Source: Streptomyces sp. GESEQ-35 | GTDB lineage: Bacteria > Actinomycetota > Actinomycetes > Streptomycetales > Streptomycetaceae | Length of the DNA: 64,000 bases | Assembly (NCBI RefSeq): GCF_017948485.1 | Contig: NZ_JAFFSX010000009.1 | Coordinates: 186,001 to 250,000, forward strand | Direction: 5' to 3' | Shown: piece after piece, positions 10,216-18,703 of the stretch | Layout: every line of letters begins with the position of its first letter | How positions within the stretch are numbered: the first letter of the stretch is position 1 | Translations under genes and position numbers: made by a program | The notes under the pieces: generated by a model | Told to the model about the DNA's origin: nothing | Database searches by the model: none | The model's input: only the letters and a program-made list of their open reading frames with translations

Positions 10216-11937
10216 ATGGCGGCGCAATTCGGCAGGAGGCTGCGCTCGGGTGCGGCAACGACGGCCGTGGCCGCGTTGGCGGTCGCAGCGCTGTCCGCGT
10301 CCCAGGCTCCGGGGGTCACGGTCGACGACTCCGGCAGACGGACCGCCGGCGACGCCCAGTCCGCCCCCGATGTGGACCCCTCGGGCACCCCGGAGAGCGC
10401 GACCGGCAACTCGCCGTATTACACGGACCTGCCGCCGCTCAACACCCCCAGCCCCACGCCGACCATAGGCACCCCCGTCTCCACCGGGGCGGCGGAAGCA
10501 GGCATACCCGCGACCGTCCTCGACGCCTACAAGAAGGCCGCGACGTCGCTCCAGGAGTCCAAGCCCGGCTGCAACCTGCCCTGGGAACTCCTCGCCGCCA
10601 TCGGCAAGGTCGAGTCGGGCCAGGCCCGCGGCGGCAGCGTCGACGCCGCCGGCAACACCCTCACCGCGATCCTCGGCCCGCAGCTCAACGGCAACGGCTT
10701 CGCGAACATCAGCGACACCGACGGCGGCGTGTTCGACGGTGACAGCTCGTACGACCGTGCCGTGGGGCCCATGCAGTTCATCCCGTCCACCTGGTCGTGG
10801 GCGGGCCGCGACGGCAACGGCGACGGCGAGAAGGACCCCAACAACGTCTACGACGCCGCGCTCGCCGCCGGTCACTACCTGTGCCGCTACGGCTGGGACC
10901 TGTCCACCGAGTCCGACCTCAACAGCGCGATCCTCAGCTACAACAACTCGCAGGACTACCTGAACCTCGTCCTGTCGTGGCTGGAGTACTACCGCAAGGG
11001 CACGCACGAGGTCCCGGACGGCACGGGCACGCTGCCGAACGACCGCAGCGACGACAACAACAGCGGGGCGAGCCCCGACCCCTCGCCCAAGCCGCCGGGC
11101 ACGGTGTCACCGAGCCCGAAGCCCCCCGCGAACGGTGGCGGCGGCTCCGGGAGCCCGAGCCCGAGCCCGAATCCGCCGTCGGGTTCCCCGAGCCCCAGCC
11201 CCACGCCCACCGACACGGTGGATCACCTGGAAGACGCGGGCACCGCCAAGCTCACCGCGATGGCGGGCGACGCGTTCACCCAGAAGATCAGCGCCCGTGC
11301 CGAGACCGAGGACGGCGAGGCGGTCGGCAAGGTCAGGATCCGCTTCACGATCACCGGCAGCTCCGACGCCACCTTCACCGGCGGCGAGAGCGTGGCCACG
11401 GTCGTCACCAGCACCTCCGGAGTCGCCGTCGCGCCCGCGCTCAAGGCGGGCGAGAAGACGGGTGACTTCACCGTCCGTGCCACCGTCGTCGGCCGCACGG
11501 TCAGCGCTCTCGACTACACGGCCACCGTCACCGAGCGCGTCGCCAGTGTCCTCGCCCGCACCAGCAGCACCGCGCTGACCTGCCCCGTGGGCGGCGAGTT
11601 CGCCGAGCAGGTCGAGGTGAAGGCGACGTACCGGGGCGAGGCCGCCGGCAAGGTCGCGGCCACCGCCACGCTGATCAAGTCGGTGCTCGACGCGTCCGAG
11701 AACGACAAGGGCCCCTACTTCAAGGACGCGGACGGCAAGCCCGTACGCACCCTGAAGACCCTGAAGACGGACGAGAACGGCCTGCTCAAGCTGCCCAAGC
11801 TGTACGCGGACGACACCGCCGGCGCGTTCCTGCTCCGCATCGACACGGCGGGCGGGGCGACGCTCACGATCACGCTGACGGTGGAGAAGGCCGCGGAGAC
11901 GTCCTCGCCGAGCCCGTCCGCGAGCCCCAGCGCGTAA
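10216..11937 (+). CDS. Secreted lytic transglycosylase with C-terminal Ig-like region
   Basis: 573-residue secreted peptidoglycan lytic transglycosylase. A signal peptide (basic RR, then AVAALAVAALSASQA) is followed by an MltB/SLT-like domain at about 105-270: LPWELLAAIGKVESGQ with probable catalytic Glu133, then AVGPMQFIPSTWSWAGRDGNGDG and the YNNSQDYLNLVLSW end. A Pro/Ser/Gly linker (about 275-335) leads to a C-terminal Ig-like (Big-type) region. The ATG at 10216 was chosen because it gives the signal peptide and has GGAGGGG 8 nt upstream. The enzyme probably remodels the wall during growth or spore germination. A 22-bp perfect terminator follows directly. Confidence 0.9.
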   Translation: MAAQFGRRLRSGAATTAVAALAVAALSASQAPGVTVDDSGRRTAGDAQSAPDVDPSGTPESATGNSPYYTDLPPLNTPSPTPTIGTPVSTGAAEAGIPATVLDAYKKAATSLQESKPGCNLPWELLAAIGKVESGQARGGSVDAAGNTLTAILGPQLNGNGFANISDTDGGVFDGDSSYDRAVGPMQFIPSTWSWAGRDGNGDGEKDPNNVYDAALAAGHYLCRYGWDLSTESDLNSAILSYNNSQDYLNLVLSWLEYYRKGTHEVPDGTGTLPNDRSDDNNSGASPDPSPKPPGTVSPSPKPPANGGGGSGSPSPSPNPPSGSPSPSPTPTDTVDHLEDAGTAKLTAMAGDAFTQKISARAETEDGEAVGKVRIRFTITGSSDATFTGGESVATVVTSTSGVAVAPALKAGEKTGDFTVRATVVGRTVSALDYTATVTERVASVLARTSSTALTCPVGGEFAEQVEVKATYRGEAAGKVAATATLIKSVLDASENDKGPYFKDADGKPVRTLKTLKTDENGLLKLPKLYADDTAGAFLLRIDTAGGATLTITLTVEKAAETSSPSPSASPSA

Positions 11938-11945
11938 CCCTTCGT

Positions 11946-11992
11946 CACACAACGACGGCGCCCCCTCACCGAGGGGGCGCCGTCGTTGTGTG
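11946..11992 (+). terminator. Very strong terminator hairpin (22-bp perfect stem)
   Basis: Arms 11946-11967 and 11971-11992 are perfectly complementary over 22 bp with a 3-nt loop, 9 nt after the transglycosylase stop. No T-run follows, as is usual in streptomycetes. Confidence 0.85.
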
Positions 11993-12076
11993 TGCAACGT
12001 GTTCTCATCTCATCCGCCCGTTGCTACGGTGCCGGACCTGACGATGTATCAGTTCCGCCCGTCGGGAGGCGTCCGT

Positions 12077-12211
12077 ATGCGCGCCCTGATCGCCGCCGCG
12101 ACCGGCCTCGCCGTCGCGCTCGCCCTCGTGTTCACCATCACGGCGCTGGGCTCACCCACGGGAGAGACCTCCCCCAAGCCGCTCCTGACAACGGTGCCCA
12201 CACACCCCTGA
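12077..12211 (+). CDS. Small membrane/exported peptide (SPW_0924-like)
   Basis: 44-residue protein. One hydrophobic N-terminal helix (MRALIAAATGLAVALALVFTI) is followed by a short polar tail ending KPLLTTVPTHP. This matches my memory of the small SPW_0924 family of Streptomyces that sits directly before the DUF3068 gene, as here (21 bp gap, so probably one transcript). The ATG at 12077 follows GGAGGC. Function unknown; an anchored peptide or cleaved signal peptide is possible. Confidence 0.6.
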   Translation: MRALIAAATGLAVALALVFTITALGSPTGETSPKPLLTTVPTHP

Positions 12212-12232
12212 CCACCCGGGAGGGAGGCCGAG

Positions 12233-13225
12233 ATGCGCCGCAAAGCCAGTCTGATCCTGCTCGCCCTCGCCGTGTTCTTCGCGGCGCTGTCCCCACTGCT
12301 GCGCTGGTACGCCTTCCCGCGCCTCGCCAAGATCCCGGCGAACCAGTACCAGGACATGGTCCTCGAAGCGAAGGACGCGACCCTCCTCGACTACGGCACC
12401 ATGCAGGCCCGCAAGGTCCCCAAGGTCACCATCGTGCAGACCCTCAAGGGCAACGTGGAGGAGTCCGAGAAGATCGAGAAGACGGCGGGGAAGGACATCG
12501 TCGTCTGGGACGGGCTGTCGTACGTCGTCGGCCCCGACGGCAAGATGGTCTCCAAGATCCCCGAGCGTTACATCTTCGACGCCCACAGCCAGGAACCCGT
12601 CCACGCCACGGGCGAGATGGTCGACGGTGACCCGGTGCGCCGGGACGGCATCGAGTTCAAGTGGCCGTTCATGACGGAGAAACGGAACTACGAGTACTTC
12701 GACGCGCAGGCGCGCGTGACGGCTCCGATCCACTACAAGGGCACGCAGGACTTCCGCGGCGTCGAGGTGTACTACTTCGAGCAGACCATCCCGTGGACGA
12801 AGGTGCCGATGCCCAGGACGATGCCGGTCGCGGGCATCACGCCGGAATCGGTCGCCAAGACCGGCACCACCCGCTGGTACACCACGGTCCGCAAGTTCTG
12901 GGTCGAACCCCTCACCGGCGCCCCCGTCTACGGCGAGGAGATCCACAAGGAGGAGCTCCGCGGCGGCACCCTGCTCGGCGACCGCGACAAGGTCACGGCG
13001 TTCGCCGGGCACGTGAAGATGCGCGAGGACTACATCGACTCCACCGTCGACCTGGTCAAGTCGAACCGCACCCTCGTCCTGCTGATGACGTCGTACCTGC
13101 CGTGGGGCTTCCTCGTCCTCGGCGCCGCCCTGCTGTCCCTCTCGCTCTACCTGGAGGCGCGCAGCCGTCGCCCGGCCGACCCCGCGAGTGCGCGGACGGC
13201 GGCCCCGGAGCCGGTCAGCGCCTGA
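12233..13225 (+). CDS. DUF3068 (PorA-like) membrane protein
   Basis: 330-residue protein with one N-terminal membrane helix (LILLALAVFFAALSPLL), a large extracellular beta-rich domain (RYIFDAHSQEPVHATGEM, KWPFMTEKRNYEYFDAQ, YYFEQTIPWTKVPMP) and a C-terminal helix (LVLLMTSYLPWGFLVLGAALLSLSLYLE). This is the DUF3068 architecture found across mycolate-less and mycolate actinobacteria and sometimes named porin PorA family. Role probably in the envelope; not established. Its 3' end overlaps the convergent hrpB stop by 11 bp, leaving no room for a terminator between them. Confidence 0.88.
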   Translation: MRRKASLILLALAVFFAALSPLLRWYAFPRLAKIPANQYQDMVLEAKDATLLDYGTMQARKVPKVTIVQTLKGNVEESEKIEKTAGKDIVVWDGLSYVVGPDGKMVSKIPERYIFDAHSQEPVHATGEMVDGDPVRRDGIEFKWPFMTEKRNYEYFDAQARVTAPIHYKGTQDFRGVEVYYFEQTIPWTKVPMPRTMPVAGITPESVAKTGTTRWYTTVRKFWVEPLTGAPVYGEEIHKEELRGGTLLGDRDKVTAFAGHVKMREDYIDSTVDLVKSNRTLVLLMTSYLPWGFLVLGAALLSLSLYLEARSRRPADPASARTAAPEPVSA

Positions 13226-15701
13226 GCCGGGCGTTGGTGTGCCGGGTCGGCTCGGCGGTGGCGGGGTCCTCGGGCCACGGGTGCTTCGGATACCGGCCGC
13301 GCAGCTCCGCCCGTACGCCCTTGTAGCCGTCCTTCCAGAAGGAGGCGAGGTCGGCGGTGACGGCGGCGGGTCGGCCGGCGGGGGAGAGCAGATGCACCAG
13401 AACCGGCACGCCGGCGACGACCGGCGACTCCTGGAGCCCGAACATCTCCTGCAACTTCACCGCGAGGACGGGCTGTTCGGGGTTGGCGTAGTCGATCCGA
13501 ATTCTGGACCCACTGGGTACGGTGATCCGCTCGGGGGCAAGCTGGTCGAGCCGTGCGGCGTCACCGGAGGCCCAGGGCAGCAGCCGCGTGAGCCCCGCTC
13601 CGGCGTCGATCCGGGCCAGCTCCCCGCGCCGCCGCGCCCGGCTCAACTCGGGCTCCAGCCACTCCTCCACGCGCGCGTGCAGCGCGTCGTCGGAGACGTC
13701 GGGCCACGGCTCACCGAGGTGCAGGTACAGAAAGGCGAGCCGTTGCCGCAGTACGTCCGCGTCCGGCGACCAGCGCAGCAACGCGAGCCCTTCCTGCCGC
13801 AGCCCCTCAAGAAGGGCATCGCGTACGAGAACGGGGTCGGGGCTCCTGAGCGGCCGCACCGCCAGCTCGATGGCCCCCAGCCGTTCCACCAGCCGTGCGA
13901 CGACGTCCCCGTCGGCCCAGTGCACCTCCTGGTCCTCGGAATACAGTGAAGCCGCCGCCGACCGGGCCATGTCCTCGTCCACATCAGCGGCGAGCTGCAC
14001 ACGCGCGTGTCCCTTGCCGATGGGCCGATCCGCCGCGGCCACGGCGATCCAGGGAGCGCCGCGGAGCCGGCTGCCGTCACCGAGTTCGGCGCGGGTTCCG
14101 GAGGCCATCAGATAGGAACCGCCGTCCCTCTTTGCGACGCGCTCGGGAAACGCCAGGGCGGTGACGAGCCCGGCAAGACGGTCGTCGGAGTCACGGGCGG
14201 GTGGATGGGAGCCCCCTTCCGAGGCGGCGCGCAGTCGCCGTACCTCCGTCCGCCACCGCCCCGCATAGGCGTCACCGCCGCGCCGGGCAGTGCGCAGAGC
14301 AGCCGCCAGGTCATCCCCGTAGTCCCGCGGCACCTCTTCGGAGAGCAGCGCCACGACGTCGGCACCCGCACCAGGGCTGTCCAGCAGGGCCCGCCCCAGC
14401 CGCGGATGCAACCCCAGCCGAGCCAACCGCTTCCCCCGCTCCGTGGCCCGCCCGACGGAGTCCACCGCACCGATCGCCGACAACACGGCCCGGGCCGCCG
14501 CCATCGCCCCACCCGGCGGCGGATCCAGCAAGGCCAGACCGGTGGCCTCAGGATCCCCCCAGCACGCCGCCTGGAGGGCGAACGCCGTCAGATCGGCCAC
14601 CTTTATCTCCGGCGACGGGAAACGCGGCAGCCGTGCGTCCTCGGCCTCCGCCCAGCACCGGTACACCGCTCCCGGCGCCTCACGCCCGGCCCGGCCCGCC
14701 CGCTGCCGCCCCGCCGCCTGCGAGGCCCGTACCGTCGTCAGCGCGCTCAGCCCGCGCGCGTGATCGACCCGCGGCTCCCGTGCCAGCCCCGAGTCGACGA
14801 CCACCCGTACTCCGGGAACCGTCAACGAGGACTCGGCGACGGACGTCGCCAGCACCACCCGGCGCCGCACAGCGGAAGACAGCACCGCATCCTGTACCGC
14901 CGCCGGCGCCCGCCCGTGCACCTGAAGCACATCGACATCCCCCAGACCGTCCAACTGCCCGGCCACACGGGCGATCTCCCCGACCCCCGGCAGGAAACAC
15001 AGCACGTCCCCCGCCCCCTCGGCCAGCGCCCGCCGCACCACCGACGCCACATGCGCGAGCAGCGCCGGGTCCACGCGCATCCCGTGCGGCGGTCGTACCG
15101 GACGCGGCGGCGGCGCCCACACCACCTCCACCGGATACGAGGCCCCCTCGGCCTCGATCACGGGCGCCCCGCCCAGCAGTCGCGCCCACCCCTGCGCGTC
15201 GGTCGTCGCGGACGCGGCGACCAGCCGCAGCTCCGGCCGCAGGGTCTGTCGTACGTCCCACAGGAACGCCGCCACCGTGTCCGCGTCCAGATGCCGCTCA
15301 TGGCACTCGTCGAGTACCACCACGTCCACGCCGGCCAGCTCCTGGTCGCGCTGAAGCCGCTGCAACAGCACACCGGTCGTGACGACCTCCACGCGCGCGT
15401 GCCGCCCTACGACCCGTTCCCCGCGCACGGTGTAGCCGACGCTCTCACCGACCTTCTCGCCCAGCAGCCACGCCATCCGCCGGGCCGCCGCCCGTGCCGC
15501 GATCCGTCGCGGCTCGGCGACGATCACACGACGTGCGGGGCCGTCCCCGAGCAGGCCGGCCAGCGCGAGCGGCACGAGGGTCGTCTTGCCCGTTCCGGGC
15601 GGTGCCACGAGGACCGCGGTGCCGTGCGCGTCCAGCGCATCGTCCAGTCCGGGCAGGGCACCACGTACCGGCAGCGCGTCCAGGGCGTCATAACGGATCA
15701 C
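13215..15701 (-). CDS. hrpB: ATP-dependent RNA helicase HrpB
   Basis: 828-residue DEAH-box helicase. Motif I APPGTGKTT (about 34-42), motif II DECHER, a motif IV/V region LATSVAESSLTVPGV, and motif VI QAAGRQRAGRAGR. The long C-terminal half carries the HrpB-specific domain ending GVPVLVHLLSPAGRPAAVTADLASFWKDGY. The GTG at 15701 has AGGGGG upstream and gives the expected N-terminus. HrpB homologues are thought to act in RNA processing; the exact role in Streptomyces is unknown. Two copies of the CACGCGCGCGTG word lie inside the gene. Confidence 0.95.
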   Translation of the reverse strand: MIRYDALDALPVRGALPGLDDALDAHGTAVLVAPPGTGKTTLVPLALAGLLGDGPARRVIVAEPRRIAARAAARRMAWLLGEKVGESVGYTVRGERVVGRHARVEVVTTGVLLQRLQRDQELAGVDVVVLDECHERHLDADTVAAFLWDVRQTLRPELRLVAASATTDAQGWARLLGGAPVIEAEGASYPVEVVWAPPPRPVRPPHGMRVDPALLAHVASVVRRALAEGAGDVLCFLPGVGEIARVAGQLDGLGDVDVLQVHGRAPAAVQDAVLSSAVRRRVVLATSVAESSLTVPGVRVVVDSGLAREPRVDHARGLSALTTVRASQAAGRQRAGRAGREAPGAVYRCWAEAEDARLPRFPSPEIKVADLTAFALQAACWGDPEATGLALLDPPPGGAMAAARAVLSAIGAVDSVGRATERGKRLARLGLHPRLGRALLDSPGAGADVVALLSEEVPRDYGDDLAAALRTARRGGDAYAGRWRTEVRRLRAASEGGSHPPARDSDDRLAGLVTALAFPERVAKRDGGSYLMASGTRAELGDGSRLRGAPWIAVAAADRPIGKGHARVQLAADVDEDMARSAAASLYSEDQEVHWADGDVVARLVERLGAIELAVRPLRSPDPVLVRDALLEGLRQEGLALLRWSPDADVLRQRLAFLYLHLGEPWPDVSDDALHARVEEWLEPELSRARRRGELARIDAGAGLTRLLPWASGDAARLDQLAPERITVPSGSRIRIDYANPEQPVLAVKLQEMFGLQESPVVAGVPVLVHLLSPAGRPAAVTADLASFWKDGYKGVRAELRGRYPKHPWPEDPATAEPTRHTNARLRR

Positions 15702-15750
15702 GCCCCCTAGTGTCGTACGCCCTCCGGACGACCCTGCACGCGCGCGTGCC

Positions 15751-16641
15751 TCAGTCCCGCTCGCACACGAAGATCGCCGTCCCCGGGAGCTGCCGCCCAC
15801 GCAACGGTGACCAGCCGCCCCACTCCGATGTGTTCCAGGCCGGCCACTCCGGCTCGACCAGGTCCACCAGCCGGAAGCCCCCCGCGACGACATCACGGAC
15901 GCGGTCGCCGAGCGTCCGGTGGTGCTCCACGTACACCGCGCTGCCGTCGTCGTCCTGCTCGACGTACGGCGTGCGGTCGAAGTAGGAGGCCGACACGCTC
16001 AGCCCCTCGGGGCCGGGCTCGTCCGGGAACGCCCAGCGGATCGGGTGCGTGACGGAGAAGACGAAGCGGCCACCGGGGCGAAGCACTCGGCGGACCTCGC
16101 GCAGGACCAGGACCGGGTCGGCGACGAAGGGCAGCGCCCCGTAGGCCGAGCACGCCAGGTCGAAGGAGGCGTCGGCGAAGGGCAGGGCGCCCGCGTCCGC
16201 CTGCACCAGCGGGAACGCGGCGCCGATGCGCAGTGCGTGCTGGAGCTGGCGGTGGGAGAGGTCCAGGGCCACCGGGCGGGCGCCCTGGGCGGCCAGCCAG
16301 CGGGCGCACTGGGCCGCACCGGCGCCGATCTCCAGGACGTCCCTGCCCTTCAGATCCTCCGGCGGGCCGAGCAGTTCCGCCTCCACCTCGTCCAGGCCCT
16401 CGGGGCACCACACGAATCGCTCGTCCCCGAGGAACGTGCCGTGCTCGGTCTGGTACTCGTCCGCGTTTCGGTCCCACCAGCCCCGGTTGGCCCGGGCGCT
16501 CTCCGTGACTCCTGCGTCACGTCGGGTGGCTTCCGGCTCGAACGCTTCGGGCTCTTGGATGATCGGCTCCCTCGTATTAATCTGCGGGCTCTTCCGTCCA
16601 ACCTCGTGCGGTGGTGTCACGCGCGGGGCTTCTTGGGCCAT
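15751..16641 (-). CDS. Class I SAM-dependent methyltransferase
   Basis: 296 residues. SAM-binding motif I is DVLEIGAGAAQCARWLAAQG (about 100-120), followed by PVALDLSHRQL, the post-II stretch FDLACSAYGALPFV and RVLRPGGRFVFSVTHP, a Methyltransf_11 pattern. The preceding WWDRNADEYQTEHG segment is typical of small-molecule or quinone-type methyltransferases. An extra N-terminus of about 45 polar residues precedes the fold; a start 12 nt further up (16653) is equally possible. Substrate unknown. It is 49 bp downstream of hrpB's start and divergent from rpsA. Confidence 0.88.
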   Translation of the reverse strand: MAQEAPRVTPPHEVGRKSPQINTREPIIQEPEAFEPEATRRDAGVTESARANRGWWDRNADEYQTEHGTFLGDERFVWCPEGLDEVEAELLGPPEDLKGRDVLEIGAGAAQCARWLAAQGARPVALDLSHRQLQHALRIGAAFPLVQADAGALPFADASFDLACSAYGALPFVADPVLVLREVRRVLRPGGRFVFSVTHPIRWAFPDEPGPEGLSVSASYFDRTPYVEQDDDGSAVYVEHHRTLGDRVRDVVAGGFRLVDLVEPEWPAWNTSEWGGWSPLRGRQLPGTAIFVCERD

Positions 16642-16710
16642 GCGTGGCCTCAAGGGACACGTATTGTGCCGGGATTGCGGCGATCCGCCCCGGGTGTGCG
16701 CCTTCGCGCA

Positions 16711-16739
16711 TTGACCCTGTCCGGCTGCCCCCGTATGCT
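16711..16739 (+). promoter_or_regulatory. rpsA vegetative promoter
   Basis: TTGACC, a 17-nt spacer and TATGCT form a near-consensus housekeeping (HrdB) promoter about 200 nt before the rpsA ATG, leaving a long 5' leader. Confidence 0.75.
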
Positions 16740-16819
16740 ACAAGTTGCGCTGTGGGCCTGCGCTCCTCAGACGTAGCAGGCCGCGCTCGCATCTGTTGTA
16801 TGTCCCCTCGGTTGTCGAG

Positions 16820-16845
16820 GCGCCACCAGCTGTTTTGGGTGGCGC
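16820..16845 (+). promoter_or_regulatory. rpsA leader hairpin
   Basis: Perfect 8-bp stem GCGCCACC/GGTGGCGC around AGCTGTTTTG in the rpsA leader, about 90 nt before the ATG. It is a candidate autoregulatory or attenuation structure; the start itself lacks a good Shine-Dalgarno. Confidence 0.45.
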
Positions 16846-16937
16846 TTCCTAGGCTGTCCGGCTTCTACAGAGCGAAACGGGCTCCCGGCGTAAGCAGTAC
16901 CTACGACTTCAATGTCCGTACCGGAGCCCTTTCCCAC

Positions 16938-18449
16938 ATGACGAGCAGCACCGAGACCACCGCCACCACCCCGCAGGTTGCGGTCAACGACATCGGTAAC
17001 GAGGAAGCCTTCCTCGCCGCTATCGACGAGACGATCAAGTACTTCAACGATGGTGACATCGTCGACGGCGTCATCGTCAAGGTTGACCGGGACGAGGTTC
17101 TCCTCGACATCGGTTACAAGACCGAAGGTGTCATCCCGAGCCGTGAGCTCTCGATCAAGCACGACGTCGACCCGAACGAGGTCGTCGCCGTCGGTGACGA
17201 GATCGAAGCCCTTGTTCTCCAGAAGGAGGACAAGGAAGGCCGCCTGATCCTCTCGAAGAAGCGCGCCCAGTACGAACGTGCCTGGGGCACCATCGAGAAG
17301 ATCAAGGAAGAGGACGGCATCGTCACCGGTACCGTCATCGAGGTCGTCAAGGGTGGCCTCATCCTCGACATCGGCCTCCGCGGCTTCCTCCCGGCCTCCC
17401 TGGTCGAGATGCGCCGTGTTCGCGACCTCCAGCCCTACGTGGGCAAGGAGCTCGAGGCCAAGATCATCGAGCTGGACAAGAACCGCAACAACGTGGTCCT
17501 GTCCCGCCGTGCCTGGCTGGAGCAGACCCAGTCCGAGGTCCGCCAGACGTTCCTCACGACCCTCCAGAAGGGTCAGGTCCGTTCCGGCGTCGTCTCCTCG
17601 ATCGTCAACTTCGGTGCCTTCGTGGACCTGGGTGGCGTCGACGGTCTGGTCCACGTCTCCGAGCTGTCCTGGAAGCACATCGACCACCCCTCCGAGGTTG
17701 TCGAGGTCGGCCAGGAAGTCACCGTCGAGGTCCTCGACGTCGACATGGACCGCGAGCGCGTCTCCCTGTCGCTGAAGGCGACCCAGGAAGACCCGTGGCA
17801 GCAGTTCGCCCGCACCCACCAGATCGGCCAGGTCGTGCCCGGCAAGGTCACGAAGCTGGTTCCGTTCGGTGCGTTCGTCCGCGTGGACGAGGGCATCGAG
17901 GGTCTGGTCCACATCTCCGAGCTGGCCGAGCGCCACGTGGAGATCCCGGAGCAGGTCGTCCAGGTCAACGACGAGATCTTCGTCAAGGTCATCGACATCG
18001 ACCTCGAGCGCCGTCGCATCAGCCTCTCGCTGAAGCAGGCCAACGAGTCCTTCGGTGCCGACCCGGCCTCGGTGGAGTTCGACCCGACGCTGTACGGCAT
18101 GGCCGCGTCGTACGACGACCAGGGCAACTACATCTACCCCGAGGGCTTCGACCCCGAGACCAACGACTGGCTCGAGGGCTACGAGTCCCAGCGTGAGGTG
18201 TGGGAGAACCAGTACGCCGAGGCGCAGACCCGCTTCGAGCAGCACCAGCAGCAGGTCATCAAGTCCCGCGAGGCGGACGCTGCGGCTGCCGCCGAGGGCG
18301 GCGACGCGGCGGGTGCGGCTCCGGCCGCGTCCGGCGGTGGCGGTGGCGGCGGTTCGTACTCCTCCGAGGGCCCGGACAACTCCGGTGCGCTGGCCTCGGA
18401 CGAGGCGCTTGCCGCTCTGCGGGAGAAGCTGGCCGGTGGTCAGAGCTGA
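16938..18449 (+). CDS. rpsA: 30S ribosomal protein S1
   Basis: 503-residue ribosomal protein S1, which binds mRNA at the small subunit. Four S1/OB domains lie at about 37-107, 124-190, 208-278 and 295-365; the third and fourth carry the strongest motifs (GFGAF-type VNFGAFVDLGGVDGLVHVSELS and VPFGAFVRVDEGIEGLVHISEL). The acidic, Gln-rich and Gly-rich C-terminal tail ends in an Ala/Leu helix. Four domains are the actinobacterial form (E. coli has six). The ATG at 16938 gives MTSSTETTATTP; the best upstream purine run is weak (GGAG about 12 nt away), fitting a protein that itself governs initiation. Codon bias suggests high expression. Confidence 0.98.
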   Translation: MTSSTETTATTPQVAVNDIGNEEAFLAAIDETIKYFNDGDIVDGVIVKVDRDEVLLDIGYKTEGVIPSRELSIKHDVDPNEVVAVGDEIEALVLQKEDKEGRLILSKKRAQYERAWGTIEKIKEEDGIVTGTVIEVVKGGLILDIGLRGFLPASLVEMRRVRDLQPYVGKELEAKIIELDKNRNNVVLSRRAWLEQTQSEVRQTFLTTLQKGQVRSGVVSSIVNFGAFVDLGGVDGLVHVSELSWKHIDHPSEVVEVGQEVTVEVLDVDMDRERVSLSLKATQEDPWQQFARTHQIGQVVPGKVTKLVPFGAFVRVDEGIEGLVHISELAERHVEIPEQVVQVNDEIFVKVIDIDLERRRISLSLKQANESFGADPASVEFDPTLYGMAASYDDQGNYIYPEGFDPETNDWLEGYESQREVWENQYAEAQTRFEQHQQQVIKSREADAAAAAEGGDAAGAAPAASGGGGGGGSYSSEGPDNSGALASDEALAALREKLAGGQS

Positions 18450-18480
18450 ACGCTGGCCGACTGAGGCATAGCGGTTAGTT

Positions 18481-18512
18481 GAGGGGCCGTACCTTTCGAG
18501 GTGCGGCCCCTC
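18481..18512 (+). terminator. rpsA terminator
   Basis: GAGGGGCCG and CGGCCCCTC arms with an inner ACCT/AGGT stem and a TTCG tetraloop, 31 nt after the rpsA stop, followed by TCAGTCTTGT. Confidence 0.85.
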
Positions 18513-18542
18513 AGTCTTGTGCGCATTCGGTTGTGGTTTGTC

Positions 18543-18593
18543 TGCGGGCCGGCTGTGGCTGGTCGCGCAGTTCCCCGCGCCCCTGAGGGGGCG
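18543..18593 (+). repeat. Dispersed GC-rich repeat, copy 3
   Basis: Contains GCGGGCCGG, then CTGGTCGCGCAGTTCCCCGC and CGCCCCT with a short terminal stem (CCCCTGAGGGG), matching the copies near 8.4, 39.2 and 41.5 kb. It lies just behind the rpsA terminator. Confidence 0.85.
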
Positions 18594-18703
18594 TTGCCCT
18601 CGCCCTTGCAGAAACGTGCGGGATACACGAGTTACTGATGGGCCGTAACCGGCCATTGGGAGGCTTCCCCGGTCATTCATGATCGGAAAGGAAAGCCGAA
18701 CAC

